Of a stretch of 64,000 nucleotides of DNA, positions 55,606-64,000 are shown one piece after another. The notes beneath the pieces were generated by a model, which had not been told where the DNA came from, ran no database searches, and was given only the letters and a program-made list of their open reading frames with translations. The position numbers and the translations under genes were made by a program. Location of the stretch: contig NZ_QRDJ01000007.1 of assembly GCF_003385845.1 (NCBI RefSeq), forward strand, positions 275,380 to 339,379. The letters are read 5' to 3'. Each line of letters starts with the position of its first letter. Positions within the stretch are counted from its first letter, which is position 1. Source of the DNA: Kushneria indalinina DSM 14324. GTDB taxonomy: Bacteria; Pseudomonadota; Gammaproteobacteria; Pseudomonadales; Halomonadaceae.

Positions 55606-56982
55606 TTACAAGGCGACCGATGCGGGCGTGTCCCGATCCTCCCACTGCGGAGAGGCGGCCAGTGACTTGCAATCCGGCAACTGGCGCACGGCACCGGACT
55701 CATCGTTCATGTCCACGGTAGAGGCCATGCTGCGTACGGCCATGATCATATCGTTGGTACAGGCACTGATCCGCACGATCGCTTCGCCGGCATTGCCGGC
55801 CATGTCCACGCCCTTGTCCACGCTTTCCCGACAGGTGTGCATGCTGGTGTTGGCATTGCGAGAGAGCTGTTGCAGGGTGTCGATCGTACCGGAGATATCG
55901 CTGGTGGCCTCGGCCGTTCGGCGGGCCAGCTGACGCACCTCATGCGCGACGACCGAGAAACCGCGCCCGTGTTCACCGGCGCGCGCCGCTTCAATGGCAG
56001 CGTTCAGGGACAGCATGTTGGTCTGGGACGCAATGGAGCGGATGGTCTCGACAATGGCCGTGATGCCGGCCGCCTGCTGCGTCAGATCATTCAATAGCCT
56101 GGAGGTCGCCTCGACCCGATCGGCAATGCTGCGAATCTCGCGTACGGTCTCATCAATGATGCGACTGCCATCCCCGGCCGTGTTTTCCGTATCGGCCGAG
56201 ATGCGACAGGCCAGGCGCAGGCTTTCGGTCTCCCGGTCGACCCGCTCGGTGATGTTGCTGGCAAACTTGATGACCTTGTAGAGCTGACCATCGTCATCAA
56301 AGATCGGATTGTAGGTGGCCTCCAGCCACAGGGTGCGCCTGTGTTTATCGAACCGCTTGAACTGGCCGGACATGAACTCACCGGCGTTGAGCTGTGCCCA
56401 GAACGCCCGATATTCGGGACTGGCCGCCAGCGTTTTGCAACAGAAGATCCGGTGATGCGCGCCTTCGATCTCCTCAAGCGTATAGCCGACCGTATTCAGA
56501 AAGTTCTGATTGGCGGTGAGGATATGGCCATCGGGTGTGAACTCGATGACCGCCATCGAGCGGTCGATGGCCTTGAGGCGACTGTTCATCTCCTGCTCTT
56601 CGCGAATCTGTGGGGTAATGTCAGTGGCGATCTTGATCACACGCACGACACGACCGCGCCGGTCGCGGATCGGATTGTAGGTCGCTTCCAGCCACAGGGG
56701 CTGACCTTCATGGTCCAGGCGTTTGCAGCGGCCGTTGATGAACTCACCGTCACGCAGCCGCGCCCAGAAGGTCGCATAAGCCTCATCTGCCACATGTTCC
56801 GGGGTACACAGCACGCTGTGATGCTGGCCCACCAGCGTCTCGGCACTGTAGCCGGTGGCCTCAAAAAAGGCCGAATTGGCGCACAAAATGGTGCCCTGCG
56901 GATCAAACTCGATGACGGCCATGGCGCGATGAATGGCGTCTATCAGCGGTTCACGCTGACGAGGGGTTCTGGTTCCAAACAC
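55606..56982 (-). CDS. Soluble PAS-PAS chemoreceptor, BdlA-like
   Basis: 458 residues, no membrane helix. Two PAS domains with PAC (about 16-130 and 135-250; both contain WLEATYNPI), then a methyl-accepting signalling domain whose tip [24 protein letters not shown] is intact. This is the arrangement of BdlA, which promotes biofilm dispersal, and of Aer-2-like sensors. Start is GTG 56982 with AGGAG 7 bases upstream. Ends in a polar tail, no pentapeptide for CheR. Cytoplasmic redox/oxygen sensing is possible. Confidence 0.88.
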   Translation of the reverse strand: MFGTRTPRQREPLIDAIHRAMAVIEFDPQGTILCANSAFFEATGYSAETLVGQHHSVLCTPEHVADEAYATFWARLRDGEFINGRCKRLDHEGQPLWLEATYNPIRDRRGRVVRVIKIATDITPQIREEQEMNSRLKAIDRSMAVIEFTPDGHILTANQNFLNTVGYTLEEIEGAHHRIFCCKTLAASPEYRAFWAQLNAGEFMSGQFKRFDKHRRTLWLEATYNPIFDDDGQLYKVIKFASNITERVDRETESLRLACRISADTENTAGDGSRIIDETVREIRSIADRVEATSRLLNDLTQQAAGITAIVETIRSIASQTNMLSLNAAIEAARAGEHGRGFSVVAHEVRQLARRTAEATSDISGTIDTLQQLSRNANTSMHTCRESVDKGVDMAGNAGEAIVRISACTNDMIMAVRSMASTVDMNDESGAVRQLPDCKSLAASPQWEDRDTPASVAL

Positions 56983-57176
56983 GTGGTTACTCCTGCCATG
57001 ACAGTGCCGCCGATACTGTCGGATGTCTGCGGTTCAGGTGGGGTCTGAGACCAGCATCGGCATATCAAACTCATTCCTTGAGGTTTTACCGATATTGATC
57101 TACACAACCCGACGATGCCTGTCTGACCGCCAGCGCGAATCAGCCACGTCTCATCAGGTGCCCCATGTCAGATGCC
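56983..57176. other. Intergenic region between chemoreceptor and ars operon
   Basis: 194 bases; no terminator-like hairpin with T tract or ORF was noticed. Confidence 0.3.
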
Positions 57177-58490
57177 CTACCCGCCGGTTCCGATCACCCG
57201 TGGCCCCCACATCGCCAGCGCCACCAGCGTGACCAGCAGCACCGGCGGCGTAATCACAAGCCCCACCTTCATGTACTGCCCCCAGCCAATGCGATGGCCC
57301 TTGCCGGCCAGTACATGCAGCCACAGGAGCGTTGCCAGGCTGCCGATCGGGGTGAACTTGGGCCCCAGGTCGTTGCCGATGACGCTGGCATAGGCCATCA
57401 GCTGACGGGTGAGCTCGGGCACCTGGGCCTGATCGATGGCCAGTGCTCCGATCAGGGTCGAGGGCATGTTGTTGACGATGGAGGCCAGGATTGCCAGCGC
57501 GATGCCGGTGCCCAGCGTGGCGACAAACGCGCCCTGGGCGGCAAGCCAGGTCAGCACGCTGGCAGCGCGCTCAGTCAGCCCTGCATTGCCCAGTCCATAC
57601 ACCACCAGATACATGCCGACCGAGAACAGCACGATCTGCCAAGGGGCGTTTTTGACCACCTTGTTCAGTGAAATGACCGGTTTACCGCGAGCGCCCCAGC
57701 GCCCGGCAATCGCCATCAGCACCAGTGCCGCCGCACCCATGATGAAGGCAAAGGGAATGTGCCAGCGGGCCGTCACAAACAGCGCGATCAAAAGCACCGC
57801 CAGCAGCGGAAAGGCGGCGCGAAAGACGCGACTGTCCACGATCGCACTGGCCGGCGCCTCCAGTTTGCGACGATCATAATGACGCGGCACCTCGCGACGG
57901 TAATAGAACCACAGCACCAAAAGCGTGGCCGCCAGCGAGACCAGATTGACCGGCACCATCACCCGGGCGTATTCACCAAAGCCGATATCGAAGTAGTTGG
58001 CGGTGACAATATTGACCAGATTCGAGGTCACCAGCGGCAGGCTGGTGGTATCGGCCACAAAGCCGGTGGCGATGATAAAGGCGAGTGCGGCACTGGCACT
58101 GAACTCAAGACGCACCAGAATCGCCAGCACGATCGGCGTGAGCAGCAGCGCGGCGCCATCGTTGGCAAAGAGCGCGGCAATCACCGCACCCAGCATCACG
58201 ATCAGCATGAAAAGCCACGGCCCGCGCCCGTTGCCCCAGCGGGCGATATGCAGCGCTGCCCAGTTGAAAAAGCCCGCCTCATCGAGAATCAGCGAGATGA
58301 TGATCAACGCCACGAAGGTGAAGGTGGCGTCCCAGACAATCTCCCAGACGGTGGCGACATCGCCCCACCCCACCACGCCGGTAGCAAGCGCCACGGCGGC
58401 GCCGCCCAGCGCGCTCCAGCCAATGCCCAGCCCGCGCGGCTGCCAGATCACCAGTACCAGGGTGATCACGAAAATGGTCAGTGCCAGCAT
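57177..58490 (-). CDS. arsB: Arsenite efflux permease ArsB
   Basis: 437 residues, about 12 helices, ion-transporter superfamily. FANDGAALLLTPIVLAILVRL and GFVADTTSLPLVTSNLVNIV are the two conserved ArsB/NhaD-type hairpins. Extrudes arsenite (and antimonite) in exchange for protons. Starts 12 bases after arsH; last gene of arsRCHB. Confidence 0.93.
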   Translation of the reverse strand: MLALTIFVITLVLVIWQPRGLGIGWSALGGAAVALATGVVGWGDVATVWEIVWDATFTFVALIIISLILDEAGFFNWAALHIARWGNGRGPWLFMLIVMLGAVIAALFANDGAALLLTPIVLAILVRLEFSASAALAFIIATGFVADTTSLPLVTSNLVNIVTANYFDIGFGEYARVMVPVNLVSLAATLLVLWFYYRREVPRHYDRRKLEAPASAIVDSRVFRAAFPLLAVLLIALFVTARWHIPFAFIMGAAALVLMAIAGRWGARGKPVISLNKVVKNAPWQIVLFSVGMYLVVYGLGNAGLTERAASVLTWLAAQGAFVATLGTGIALAILASIVNNMPSTLIGALAIDQAQVPELTRQLMAYASVIGNDLGPKFTPIGSLATLLWLHVLAGKGHRIGWGQYMKVGLVITPPVLLVTLVALAMWGPRVIGTGG

Positions 58491-58502
58491 GCAGGAACCT
58501 GT

Positions 58503-59216
58503 TTAGTGAGTGCGTTGATTGACGCGCCGGGAAACGTCTTCGGCGCTCTCGACACGTTCGGAATAACGATCGGTCAGATAGGCCGCCCGGCCACGCGTCA
58601 GCCAGGTGAACTTCACCAGTTCCTCGCAGACATCAACGATGCGGTTGTAAAGCGGTGAGGCAAGCATGCGCCCCGCCTCGTCAAACTCGTTGAAGGCCCT
58701 GGGCACCGAGGACTGATTGGGGATGGTCAGCATGCGCATCCAGCGCCCCAGCAGGCGCATCTGATTGACCGCGTTGAAGCTCTGGCTGCCGCCGGAGACC
58801 TCCATCACCGCCAGCGTCTTGCCCTGGGTCGGACGCACGCCGCCCAGTGACAGCGGAATCCAGTCGATCTGGGTTTTCATGATGCCGGTCATCGCGCCGT
58901 GGCGCTCGGGGCTGACCCACACCATGCCCTCCGACCACTGCGCCAGTTCGCGCAGCTCGGCGACCTTTGGGTGATCGGCTTCGGCGTCATCGGGCAGCGG
59001 CAGTCCGGAAGGATTGAAGGTTTTGACCTCACAGCCAAACCAGCGCAGAAGCCTGCCGACCTCTTCGGCTACCAGCCGTGAGTAGGAACGCTCACGCAGC
59101 GAGCCATACAGCACCAGAATACGCGGCGCATGGCGTGGATCATCGGGATGGATCAGTGCCTCGACATCAATGGGCTGGAGCTGATCCGTATCGATATGGG
59201 GCAATGTGTCACTCAT
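58503..59216 (-). CDS. arsH: NADPH-dependent FMN reductase ArsH
   Basis: 237 residues, flavodoxin-like. [20 protein letters not shown] (FMN phosphate loop), [39 protein letters not shown] match ArsH, which oxidises trivalent organoarsenicals and reduces quinones or azo dyes. ATG 59216 preceded by AAGGGG and overlapping arsC by 8 bases. Confidence 0.94.
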   Translation of the reverse strand: MSDTLPHIDTDQLQPIDVEALIHPDDPRHAPRILVLYGSLRERSYSRLVAEEVGRLLRWFGCEVKTFNPSGLPLPDDAEADHPKVAELRELAQWSEGMVWVSPERHGAMTGIMKTQIDWIPLSLGGVRPTQGKTLAVMEVSGGSQSFNAVNQMRLLGRWMRMLTIPNQSSVPRAFNEFDEAGRMLASPLYNRIVDVCEELVKFTWLTRGRAAYLTDRYSERVESAEDVSRRVNQRTH

Positions 59217-59625
59217 GCCCGACCCCTTTGAAACGCACCACTTCACCATCTTCCTTGGTGAATTCGGTCAACGGATGGTCCAGCAGCGCCAGCACCTGTT
59301 CGGAGGGCCGGCATAGACGCGCGCCCCGGTCGGTGACCACGATCGGCCGGTTGATCAGAATCGGATGCGCCATCATGGCGTCAATCAGCTGCTCATCGCT
59401 CAGGGCCGGGTCATCAAGGCCCAGCGCCTCAAACGGTGTGCCCTTTTTTCGCAGCAGCTCGCGGGGCGCGATGTTCATTAACGCCAGCAGCTCGACCAGC
59501 CGCTCCCGCGTGGGCGGGGTCTTCAGATACTCGATCACCTGGGGCGTTTCGCCGGACTGGCGCATCATGTCCAGCACGTTGCGCGAGGTGCCGCAGTCAG
59601 GGTTGTGATAGATCACGGGGGTCAT
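59209..59625 (-). CDS. arsC: Arsenate reductase, glutaredoxin-linked
   Basis: 138 residues. [10 protein letters not shown] carries the catalytic Cys (about residue 11), and the anion-binding Arg residues lie in [16 protein letters not shown] (about 95-110). Reduces arsenate to arsenite using glutathione and glutaredoxin. ATGA overlap with arsR. Confidence 0.95.
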   Translation of the reverse strand: MTPVIYHNPDCGTSRNVLDMMRQSGETPQVIEYLKTPPTRERLVELLALMNIAPRELLRKKGTPFEALGLDDPALSDEQLIDAMMAHPILINRPIVVTDRGARLCRPSEQVLALLDHPLTEFTKEDGEVVRFKGVGHE

Positions 59626-59975
59626 GGCGTTTTTTCCTCATTCAGGCAGCAGGGTTGAAGCGCTTCCAGCAGCGGCGCACAGAGCTCGGGGTGCCCCGCG
59701 CAGCAGTCACGCACCAGAAAGGCCAGCGTGTCCTGCATTTGTTCAAGGCTTGCGCGGTAGATGATCGAGCGGCTCTGACGCTGTGACACCACCAGCCCTG
59801 CCCGCGACAGCACGCTCAAATGCGCCGATAGCGTGTTGTGCGGCACGTCCAGATGACGCGCCAGTTCGCCAGCCGCCAGCCCCTCGGGCTCGTGCTGTAC
59901 CAGCAGGCGAAACGCATCCAGACGGGTGCTCTGAGCCAGCGCAGAGAAGATGTCGATAGCAGTTGTATTGTCCAT
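59622..59975 (-). CDS. arsR: ArsR family repressor
   Basis: 117 residues, winged helix. GELARHLDVPHNTLSAHLSV is the recognition helix-turn-helix; the metalloid-binding Cys lie in the C-terminal RDCCAGHPELCAPLL, the arrangement of the C-terminal-Cys ArsR group rather than the E. coli CVC type. Start chosen at 59975 just after its own operator; an ORF extends upstream to 60377 through the palindrome and is not used. Confidence 0.93.
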   Translation of the reverse strand: MDNTTAIDIFSALAQSTRLDAFRLLVQHEPEGLAAGELARHLDVPHNTLSAHLSVLSRAGLVVSQRQSRSIIYRASLEQMQDTLAFLVRDCCAGHPELCAPLLEALQPCCLNEEKTP

Positions 59976-59976
59976 A

Positions 59977-59994
59977 TGTCCAAACTTATGGACA
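59977..59994. promoter_or_regulatory. Operator candidate for ArsR
   Basis: Perfect inverted repeat TGTCCA-AACTTA-TGGACA, immediately upstream of the arsR start codon, in the AT-rich promoter gap. Size and position fit an ArsR-type dimer site. Confidence 0.7.
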
Positions 59995-60080
59995 TAAAGG
60001 GGATCCGTCAAGCGTGACGCGTCGCTGCGGCACGGCATCGGGCGTATGATGCTGTCTTTTATCCGAGGGTTGAGGCAACG

Positions 60081-60977
60081 ATGGACAAGCGCGAACACAG
60101 TGCCGGGCTTCTGGCCGCGCTGGGCTGTTTTTCGATGTGGGGCGTGATGCCGATCTATTTTCATCTGATCGGCCCGAGCGTCTCTCCCTGGGAGATCCTG
60201 ACCCAGCGCATGGTGTGGGCCGCGGTGCTGCTGACCCTGTTTGTCCTGATGACCCGCCGTCATGAGAGGGTGATGGCCATTGTGCGGCAGCCTCGACTGC
60301 TGCTGGCGCTTACGGCCTCGGCGCTTTTGATCAGCTGTAACTGGGGCCTGTTCATCTGGGCGGTATCGAGCCATCACGTACTGCAGGCAAGCCTGGGCTA
60401 CTACATCAATCCGCTGCTCAACGTGGTGCTGGGGCTGATCTTTTTTCGCGAGCGGCTGCGCCCGCTGCAGATGGTCGCGGTGCTTCTGGCTGCCGCCGGC
60501 GTATTGATCATGGTGGTGGGCTTTGGGCGAGTGCCCTGGGTATCGCTGATGCTTGCCGGCACCTTTGGCATTTACGGCCTGATTCGAAAGCGCATCGCCG
60601 TGGACAGCATTACCGGACTTTATATCGAAACCATGCTGCTACTGCCGTTTGCCCTGCTGTGGCTGGGGGGGCTGTATTTTCAGCAGCAGGTCGTTTTTTT
60701 ACAGGGCAGCGTGCGCACCGATGCATTGCTGATCGGCTGCGGCCTGATCACGGTGCTGCCGCTGGTGCTCTTTACCATGGGGGCGCGGCGACTCAAGCTC
60801 GGCACGCTGGGGCTGATGCAGTATCTCACCCCCACCCTGCACCTGCTCACCGGCGTGTTCCTTTTCGGTGAACCCTTCAACCAGGCAAGCCTTGTCACCT
60901 TTGGCTGCATCTGGGCCGGGCTGGTGCTCTACACAGTGGATACCCTGCGGGCACAGCGCCAGGTGACGCAGCCCTGA
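60081..60977 (+). CDS. rarD: EamA family permease RarD
   Basis: 298 residues, ten helices. GCFSMWGVMPIYFHLI (N-terminus), SCNWGLFIWAVSSHHVLQAS, SLGYYINPLLNVVLG and FRERLRPLQMVA are characteristic of RarD (chloramphenicol-sensitivity protein). Substrate unknown. Divergent from arsR. Confidence 0.93.
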   Translation: MDKREHSAGLLAALGCFSMWGVMPIYFHLIGPSVSPWEILTQRMVWAAVLLTLFVLMTRRHERVMAIVRQPRLLLALTASALLISCNWGLFIWAVSSHHVLQASLGYYINPLLNVVLGLIFFRERLRPLQMVAVLLAAAGVLIMVVGFGRVPWVSLMLAGTFGIYGLIRKRIAVDSITGLYIETMLLLPFALLWLGGLYFQQQVVFLQGSVRTDALLIGCGLITVLPLVLFTMGARRLKLGTLGLMQYLTPTLHLLTGVFLFGEPFNQASLVTFGCIWAGLVLYTVDTLRAQRQVTQP

Positions 60978-61023
60978 CCATGCCCCACCCCAGGGTTTGA
61001 TGACTGGCTTCGGCTGCACTAAA

Positions 61024-61066
61024 CCCTTTATGGCATCAGGTAAATTCAGACTGAAGCCATAAAGGG
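61024..61066 (+). promoter_or_regulatory. Inverted repeat overlapping the ribosome binding site of the DUF4396 gene
   Basis: Eleven-base perfect arms CCCTTTATGGC (61024-61034) and GCCATAAAGGG (61056-61066), with a smaller TTCAG-A-CTGAA hairpin (61045-61055) inside the loop. The right arm holds most of the Shine-Dalgarno AAGGGAG (61062-61068), 9 bases before the ATG at 61076. In RNA the stem would close the ribosome binding site; in DNA it could be an operator. Confidence 0.65.
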
Positions 61067-61075
61067 AGTGCTGCC

Positions 61076-61768
61076 ATGCTGATCTTCTGGTCGTGGGTGT
61101 TCTTGCTACTGGGCGTGGTGACCTGCGCGCTGATCGCTGCGGATGTGCGCCGGCGCCCGCAGCATATGGCGATCATGAACGTGACCTGGCCGATCACGGG
61201 GCTCTATATGCCGGTGCTGGGCTGGTGGGTCTACCAGAAGATGGGGCGGACAGCGCGCGCTGATCAGGGTCATGACGCCTCGGAACACCATCAACACGGC
61301 GGTCATGAGCATCACGGCGACAAGCCTCAATGGCAGGGCGTGTTTGTCTCCGCCACCCACTGCGGCGGCGGCTGTACGCTGGGCGATATCACCGCGGCAC
61401 CGCTGGCCACGGCACTGGGGTTCACCCTGTTCGGTTCGCACATGGCCGGCCATTTTCTGCTGGCCTTTGTGGCCGCCTATGCCTTTGGCATCCTGTTTCA
61501 GTATCTGCCCATTCGCGAGATGGGGGAGCGCTCGCCCAAAGCGGGACTGCTGGATGCCATCAAGGCCGACACGCTGTCGTTGATCGCCTTTCAGATCGGC
61601 ATGTATCTCTGGATGCTGATCGCCACGCCGCTTTTGCTGGACGGCCAAATGGATGCTGCCACACCCGAATTCTGGTTCATGATGCAGATCGCCATGCTGG
61701 TCGGGTTTTTAAGCTCTTATCCGGCCAACTGGCTGCTGGTCAACAAGGGCATCAAGCACGCCATGTAG
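61076..61768 (+). CDS. DUF4396 membrane protein
   Basis: 230 residues with about five helices. SATHCGGGCTLGDI (two Cys, one His) is the signature of DUF4396; a His-rich loop precedes it (HHQHGGHEHHGDK, about 65-80). Metal handling is suggested by these residues but not shown. Single gene ahead of a strong terminator. Confidence 0.87.
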   Translation: MLIFWSWVFLLLGVVTCALIAADVRRRPQHMAIMNVTWPITGLYMPVLGWWVYQKMGRTARADQGHDASEHHQHGGHEHHGDKPQWQGVFVSATHCGGGCTLGDITAAPLATALGFTLFGSHMAGHFLLAFVAAYAFGILFQYLPIREMGERSPKAGLLDAIKADTLSLIAFQIGMYLWMLIATPLLLDGQMDAATPEFWFMMQIAMLVGFLSSYPANWLLVNKGIKHAM

Positions 61769-61803
61769 GGCACTGACACGAGGCAGGGCACTGACGAATA
61801 ACA

Positions 61804-61839
61804 AAAGGGGCCCGCAGCCATACGGCTGCGGGCCCCTTT
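61804..61839. terminator. Strong bidirectional terminator
   Basis: Sixteen-base perfect stem AAAGGGGCCCGCAGCC / GGCTGCGGGCCCCTTT with a 4-base loop, between converging DUF4396 and entericidin-like genes. Confidence 0.9.
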
Positions 61840-61859
61840 GCGTGTTTGATACAGCGGTC

Positions 61860-61991
61860 TCAGTCGGAGGCGTTCTGGATGGCCTGGCCACCGTCGGAGA
61901 TGTCCTCGCCTGCGCCATGCATGGTGTTACACCCGCCGAGTACTCCGGCAGACATCAGTACAACCAGAACCAAAAGCGTCATGTGTTTCAT
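61860..61991 (-). CDS. Entericidin A/B-like small lipoprotein
   Basis: 43 residues, too short to be listed among long ORFs. Start ATG 61991 follows GGAAGG. Sequence MKHMTLLVLVVLMSAGVLGG then CNTMHGAGEDISDGGQAIQN: a signal peptide with a lipobox GGC (Cys21), then the CNTxxGxGxDI...GG pattern of the entericidin family. Entericidins are small membrane lipoproteins of the stationary phase, EcnB being the bacteriolytic one. No partner gene is adjacent. Confidence 0.85.
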   Translation of the reverse strand: MKHMTLLVLVVLMSAGVLGGCNTMHGAGEDISDGGQAIQNASD

Positions 61992-62073
61992 GGCATTACC
62001 TTCCCGTGTGATCGGCCGCCCGGCGGCGCGCGATCATGACTTTAGCACCATCCGTTCACAAACCGCTACGGCG

Positions 62074-63063
62074 TCAGTGCAGGCGAATGTGCCGATATGA
62101 GGCCAGCCTTAATCGCTGCTCGATGAGCTGACACAGCGTCAGGGTCTGCCAGCACTCATCGGCGCTGGCAAGCCCGTGGGCCCGGCCATCCATGACGCTG
62201 GCAATCATTGCGCGGGCCTGATGTGACAGGGCATCCCCCTGCGTACTGACCGCGGGTATCGGCGGTTCGGCCCCATCGGCAAACTGCAGGTCATGACAGT
62301 GATTGAGCAGATCCACATGCAGACTGCCCTGCGTCCCACGGGCATGAATGGCGCGGGCACGGTGTTCCGGCAGCCGCCCGGTGGTCAGGGAGATCGGATA
62401 GCCGGCATCGGTCTGCAGGCGCACCATCACCTGATCGGCGCCCTCCCCAGCGCTGCGCCCTCGACCGTTGAGTCCGCCTTCGACTTCCAGCAGCGCCTCG
62501 GGCATGAGCCCCATGACGTGCTGCATGATGTCCAGATCATGGATCATCAGATCCGTCACGATGGAGTCTCCGGAAAGTCGCGCGCTGCTCGGGTTCTGCC
62601 GTGTGATGACCACCTCCTCCCAGCCTTGGGTGCGCAGGACGCCGGCCGTGGCCACCAGCGCCGGATTAAACCGCTCAATATGCGCACAAAAGAGCCCAGT
62701 GCCGCGAGCCCGGGCCAGCTGACTCAACATCAGACACTCCTGTGGTCGCACGGTCATGGGCTTTTCGACCAGACACGGCAGGCCACAATTGATGAGATCA
62801 CGGGCCACGCCAAAGTGTGTGGCCGTAGGCCCGGCCACCACCGCCACGTCGGCCAGCCGCGCCCGCTCAAGGAAGGCCCGGTAACTCTGGAAGCAGCGAC
62901 GTCGCATGGGCGCTGACAGATCACACTCGGCCGCCGGCAGGGGGTCATAAATCACGCTGACCTCAACATCGGTCAGCGCATCGAAGGTGCGCACGTGCCG
63001 GGCGCCCATCTTCCCGGCACCGGCGATGGCCACATGGAGGGTGTTCGGCGACCTGGCCGTCAT
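62074..63063 (-). CDS. Gfo/Idh/MocA family oxidoreductase
   Basis: 329 residues. N-terminal NAD-binding fold VAIAGAGKMGARHVRTF (about 10-26), VVAGPTATHFG, CLVEKPMTV with the conserved EKP, and a C-terminal alpha/beta domain with DLMIHDLDIMQHV (catalytic His/Asp). With the DegT aminotransferase directly upstream it probably oxidises a nucleotide-sugar in making a surface sugar (WbpB/WlbA-like role inferred). Confidence 0.88.
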   Translation of the reverse strand: MTARSPNTLHVAIAGAGKMGARHVRTFDALTDVEVSVIYDPLPAAECDLSAPMRRRCFQSYRAFLERARLADVAVVAGPTATHFGVARDLINCGLPCLVEKPMTVRPQECLMLSQLARARGTGLFCAHIERFNPALVATAGVLRTQGWEEVVITRQNPSSARLSGDSIVTDLMIHDLDIMQHVMGLMPEALLEVEGGLNGRGRSAGEGADQVMVRLQTDAGYPISLTTGRLPEHRARAIHARGTQGSLHVDLLNHCHDLQFADGAEPPIPAVSTQGDALSHQARAMIASVMDGRAHGLASADECWQTLTLCQLIEQRLRLASYRHIRLH

Positions 63064-64000
63064 GGCTGCTCCCTCACCGCCTGACAGATCTGCTCGACAT
63101 GCACGGGCTCAAGATAGGGATGCATCGGCAGGCTGAAGGTGCCGGCGGCCACCCGATCGGTCCAGATCAGCCCATCATGCACCACCGTCTGATAGGCAGG
63201 ATGACGATGCAGCGCCGGGGAGTAATAACAGCGCACCGGAATAGCCTGCTTTTGAAGAGCGGCCATGAACGCGTCACGGCGCCCCGTCAGCGCGGCATTG
63301 TCCTCCCCGGGCTCCTCCGGCAGACGCACCGTATACTGCGCCCAGGCCGAGCGACAGCCTGCCGGCAGGTCAGGCGTCAAGAGCCGTTCGCCAAGCCCCT
63401 TTTGATAGGCGCAGGCGATGCGCTCACGGCGCTCGAGCTCGTCATCGAAGATGGTCAGTCTGGCCAGCAATACGCCGGCCTGCAGCGCATCCAGACGCGA
63501 GCACATGCCGATCTCGTCATGGCGGGCGCGATCGTGGCTTACGCCATGGTTGCGCAGCGAGCGCAGCCGCTCGGCCAGGGCAGTATCACGCACGAACAGG
63601 GCACCGCCATCGCCGTAGCAGCCCAACGGCTTGGAGGGGTAAAAGGAGGTGATCGTGATGTCGGCCAGCGACCCGACCGGGCGGCCGTGATGAGCACCGC
63701 CAAAACTCTGGGCGGCGTCGGCAACAAGATGGAGATCAAAACGCGCAGCGATGGCGTTGAACCGGTCATGATCGGCCGGCTGACCAAAGATATCCACGGC
63801 AATAATGGCGCGTACGCGGGCGCTGCCATGCACCGCCAGCCAGCGCTCAAGGCGTTGGGCGTCCAGGTTGAAGGTGATCGGGTCAATATCGATGAACACC
63901 GGCTCGGCGCCGACCCGGTTAATGGCCTCGACCGTGGCGGCAAAGGTGTAGGCCGGACAGAGCACCTGATCACCGACCCCGATATCCAGCACTCGCAGGG
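63060..64000 (-). CDS. DegT/DnrJ/EryC1/StrS aminotransferase, N-terminus beyond window
   Basis: Sugar aminotransferase; at least 310 residues visible, still open at the window end, so about 50 N-terminal residues are missing. PAYTFAATVEAINRVGAEPV, then LVADAAQSFGG (PLP Asp), SFYPSKPLGCYGDGG (Schiff-base Lys), and RLDALQAGVLLARL. Converts a keto nucleotide-sugar to an amino sugar for O-antigen or capsule. Its stop overlaps the start of the Gfo/Idh/MocA gene by 4 bases (ATGA), so they form an operon. Confidence 0.9.
   Translation of the reverse strand, partial: LRVLDIGVGDQVLCPAYTFAATVEAINRVGAEPVFIDIDPITFNLDAQRLERWLAVHGSARVRAIIAVDIFGQPADHDRFNAIAARFDLHLVADAAQSFGGAHHGRPVGSLADITITSFYPSKPLGCYGDGGALFVRDTALAERLRSLRNHGVSHDRARHDEIGMCSRLDALQAGVLLARLTIFDDELERRERIACAYQKGLGERLLTPDLPAGCRSAWAQYTVRLPEEPGEDNAALTGRRDAFMAALQKQAIPVRCYYSPALHRHPAYQTVVHDGLIWTDRVAAGTFSLPMHPYLEPVHVEQICQAVREQP

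Overview
The window is about 64 kb of G+C-rich, gene-dense DNA from a gammaproteobacterium, most probably a halophile of the family Halomonadaceae (Halomonas/Kushneria-like). Pointers are ectoine hydroxylase EctD, a complete ccmABCDEFGHI cytochrome c maturation operon, YedI, RarD, DUF3072 and DUF2835 proteins, and a strong preference for the Leu codon CTG. I saw no rRNA, tRNA, integrase, transposase or phage structural gene. The genus is not certain.

Layout. (1) 1-12.9 kb: two nearly identical copies of a short-chain dehydrogenase gene, the first cut by the window edge, flank a block of uptake and catabolic genes: TSUP exporter, class III aminotransferase, MocR regulator, GltS-like symporter, amidohydrolase, G3E GTPase metallochaperone and a polar amino-acid ABC transporter. 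Codon use in the block differs from the rest (CTC rivals CTG), so it looks acquired or introgressed. (2) 12.9-28.6 kb: BASS transporter, small proteins, a cytochrome b / Tat-exported molybdopterin oxidoreductase / repeat-protein set, a POT peptide transporter abutting aminopeptidase P, ilvD, an FAH-family hydrolase, ectD, an NlpC/P60 hydrolase and an exo/endonuclease-phosphatase protein. (3) 28.6-32.1 kb: a tight four-gene operon of unknown product (acyl-CoA-dehydrogenase-like, PIG-L deacetylase, NodS-type methyltransferase, GT2), preceded by a possible small RNA and a leader hairpin. (4) 32.1-40.3 kb: ccmA-I, then caa3-type CtaG and DUF2243, all on the minus strand. (5) 40.4-53.5 kb: DUF4105, a zinc-ribbon protein, DUF2946 plus PepSY, a cyclodeaminase-family protein, a PAS-LuxR regulator, a structured GGA-rich RNA that resembles the CsrA/RsmA-titrating CsrB/RsmZ family, then thioredoxin, YedI, sulfide:quinone reductase, nitronate monooxygenase, RhtA-like exporter, GNAT, OsmC and CHAD genes. 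(6) 53.7-64 kb: YoaK-like protein, an orphan one-spacer type I-E CRISPR mini-array with an AT-rich leader, DUF2835, a remnant of a sulfate-binding-protein gene, a BdlA-like soluble chemoreceptor, an arsRCHB operon, rarD, a DUF4396 membrane protein behind a Shine-Dalgarno-sequestering inverted repeat, an entericidin-like peptide, and the edge of a surface-sugar locus (Gfo/Idh/MocA dehydrogenase plus DegT aminotransferase).

The least explained items are the GGA-rich RNA at 46.44-46.67 kb, the orphan CRISPR mini-array at 54.80-54.89 kb, the four-gene operon at 28.9-32.1 kb, and the 12 kb block between the duplicated dehydrogenase genes. All functional calls come from reading motifs and recalling families; no database search was possible.
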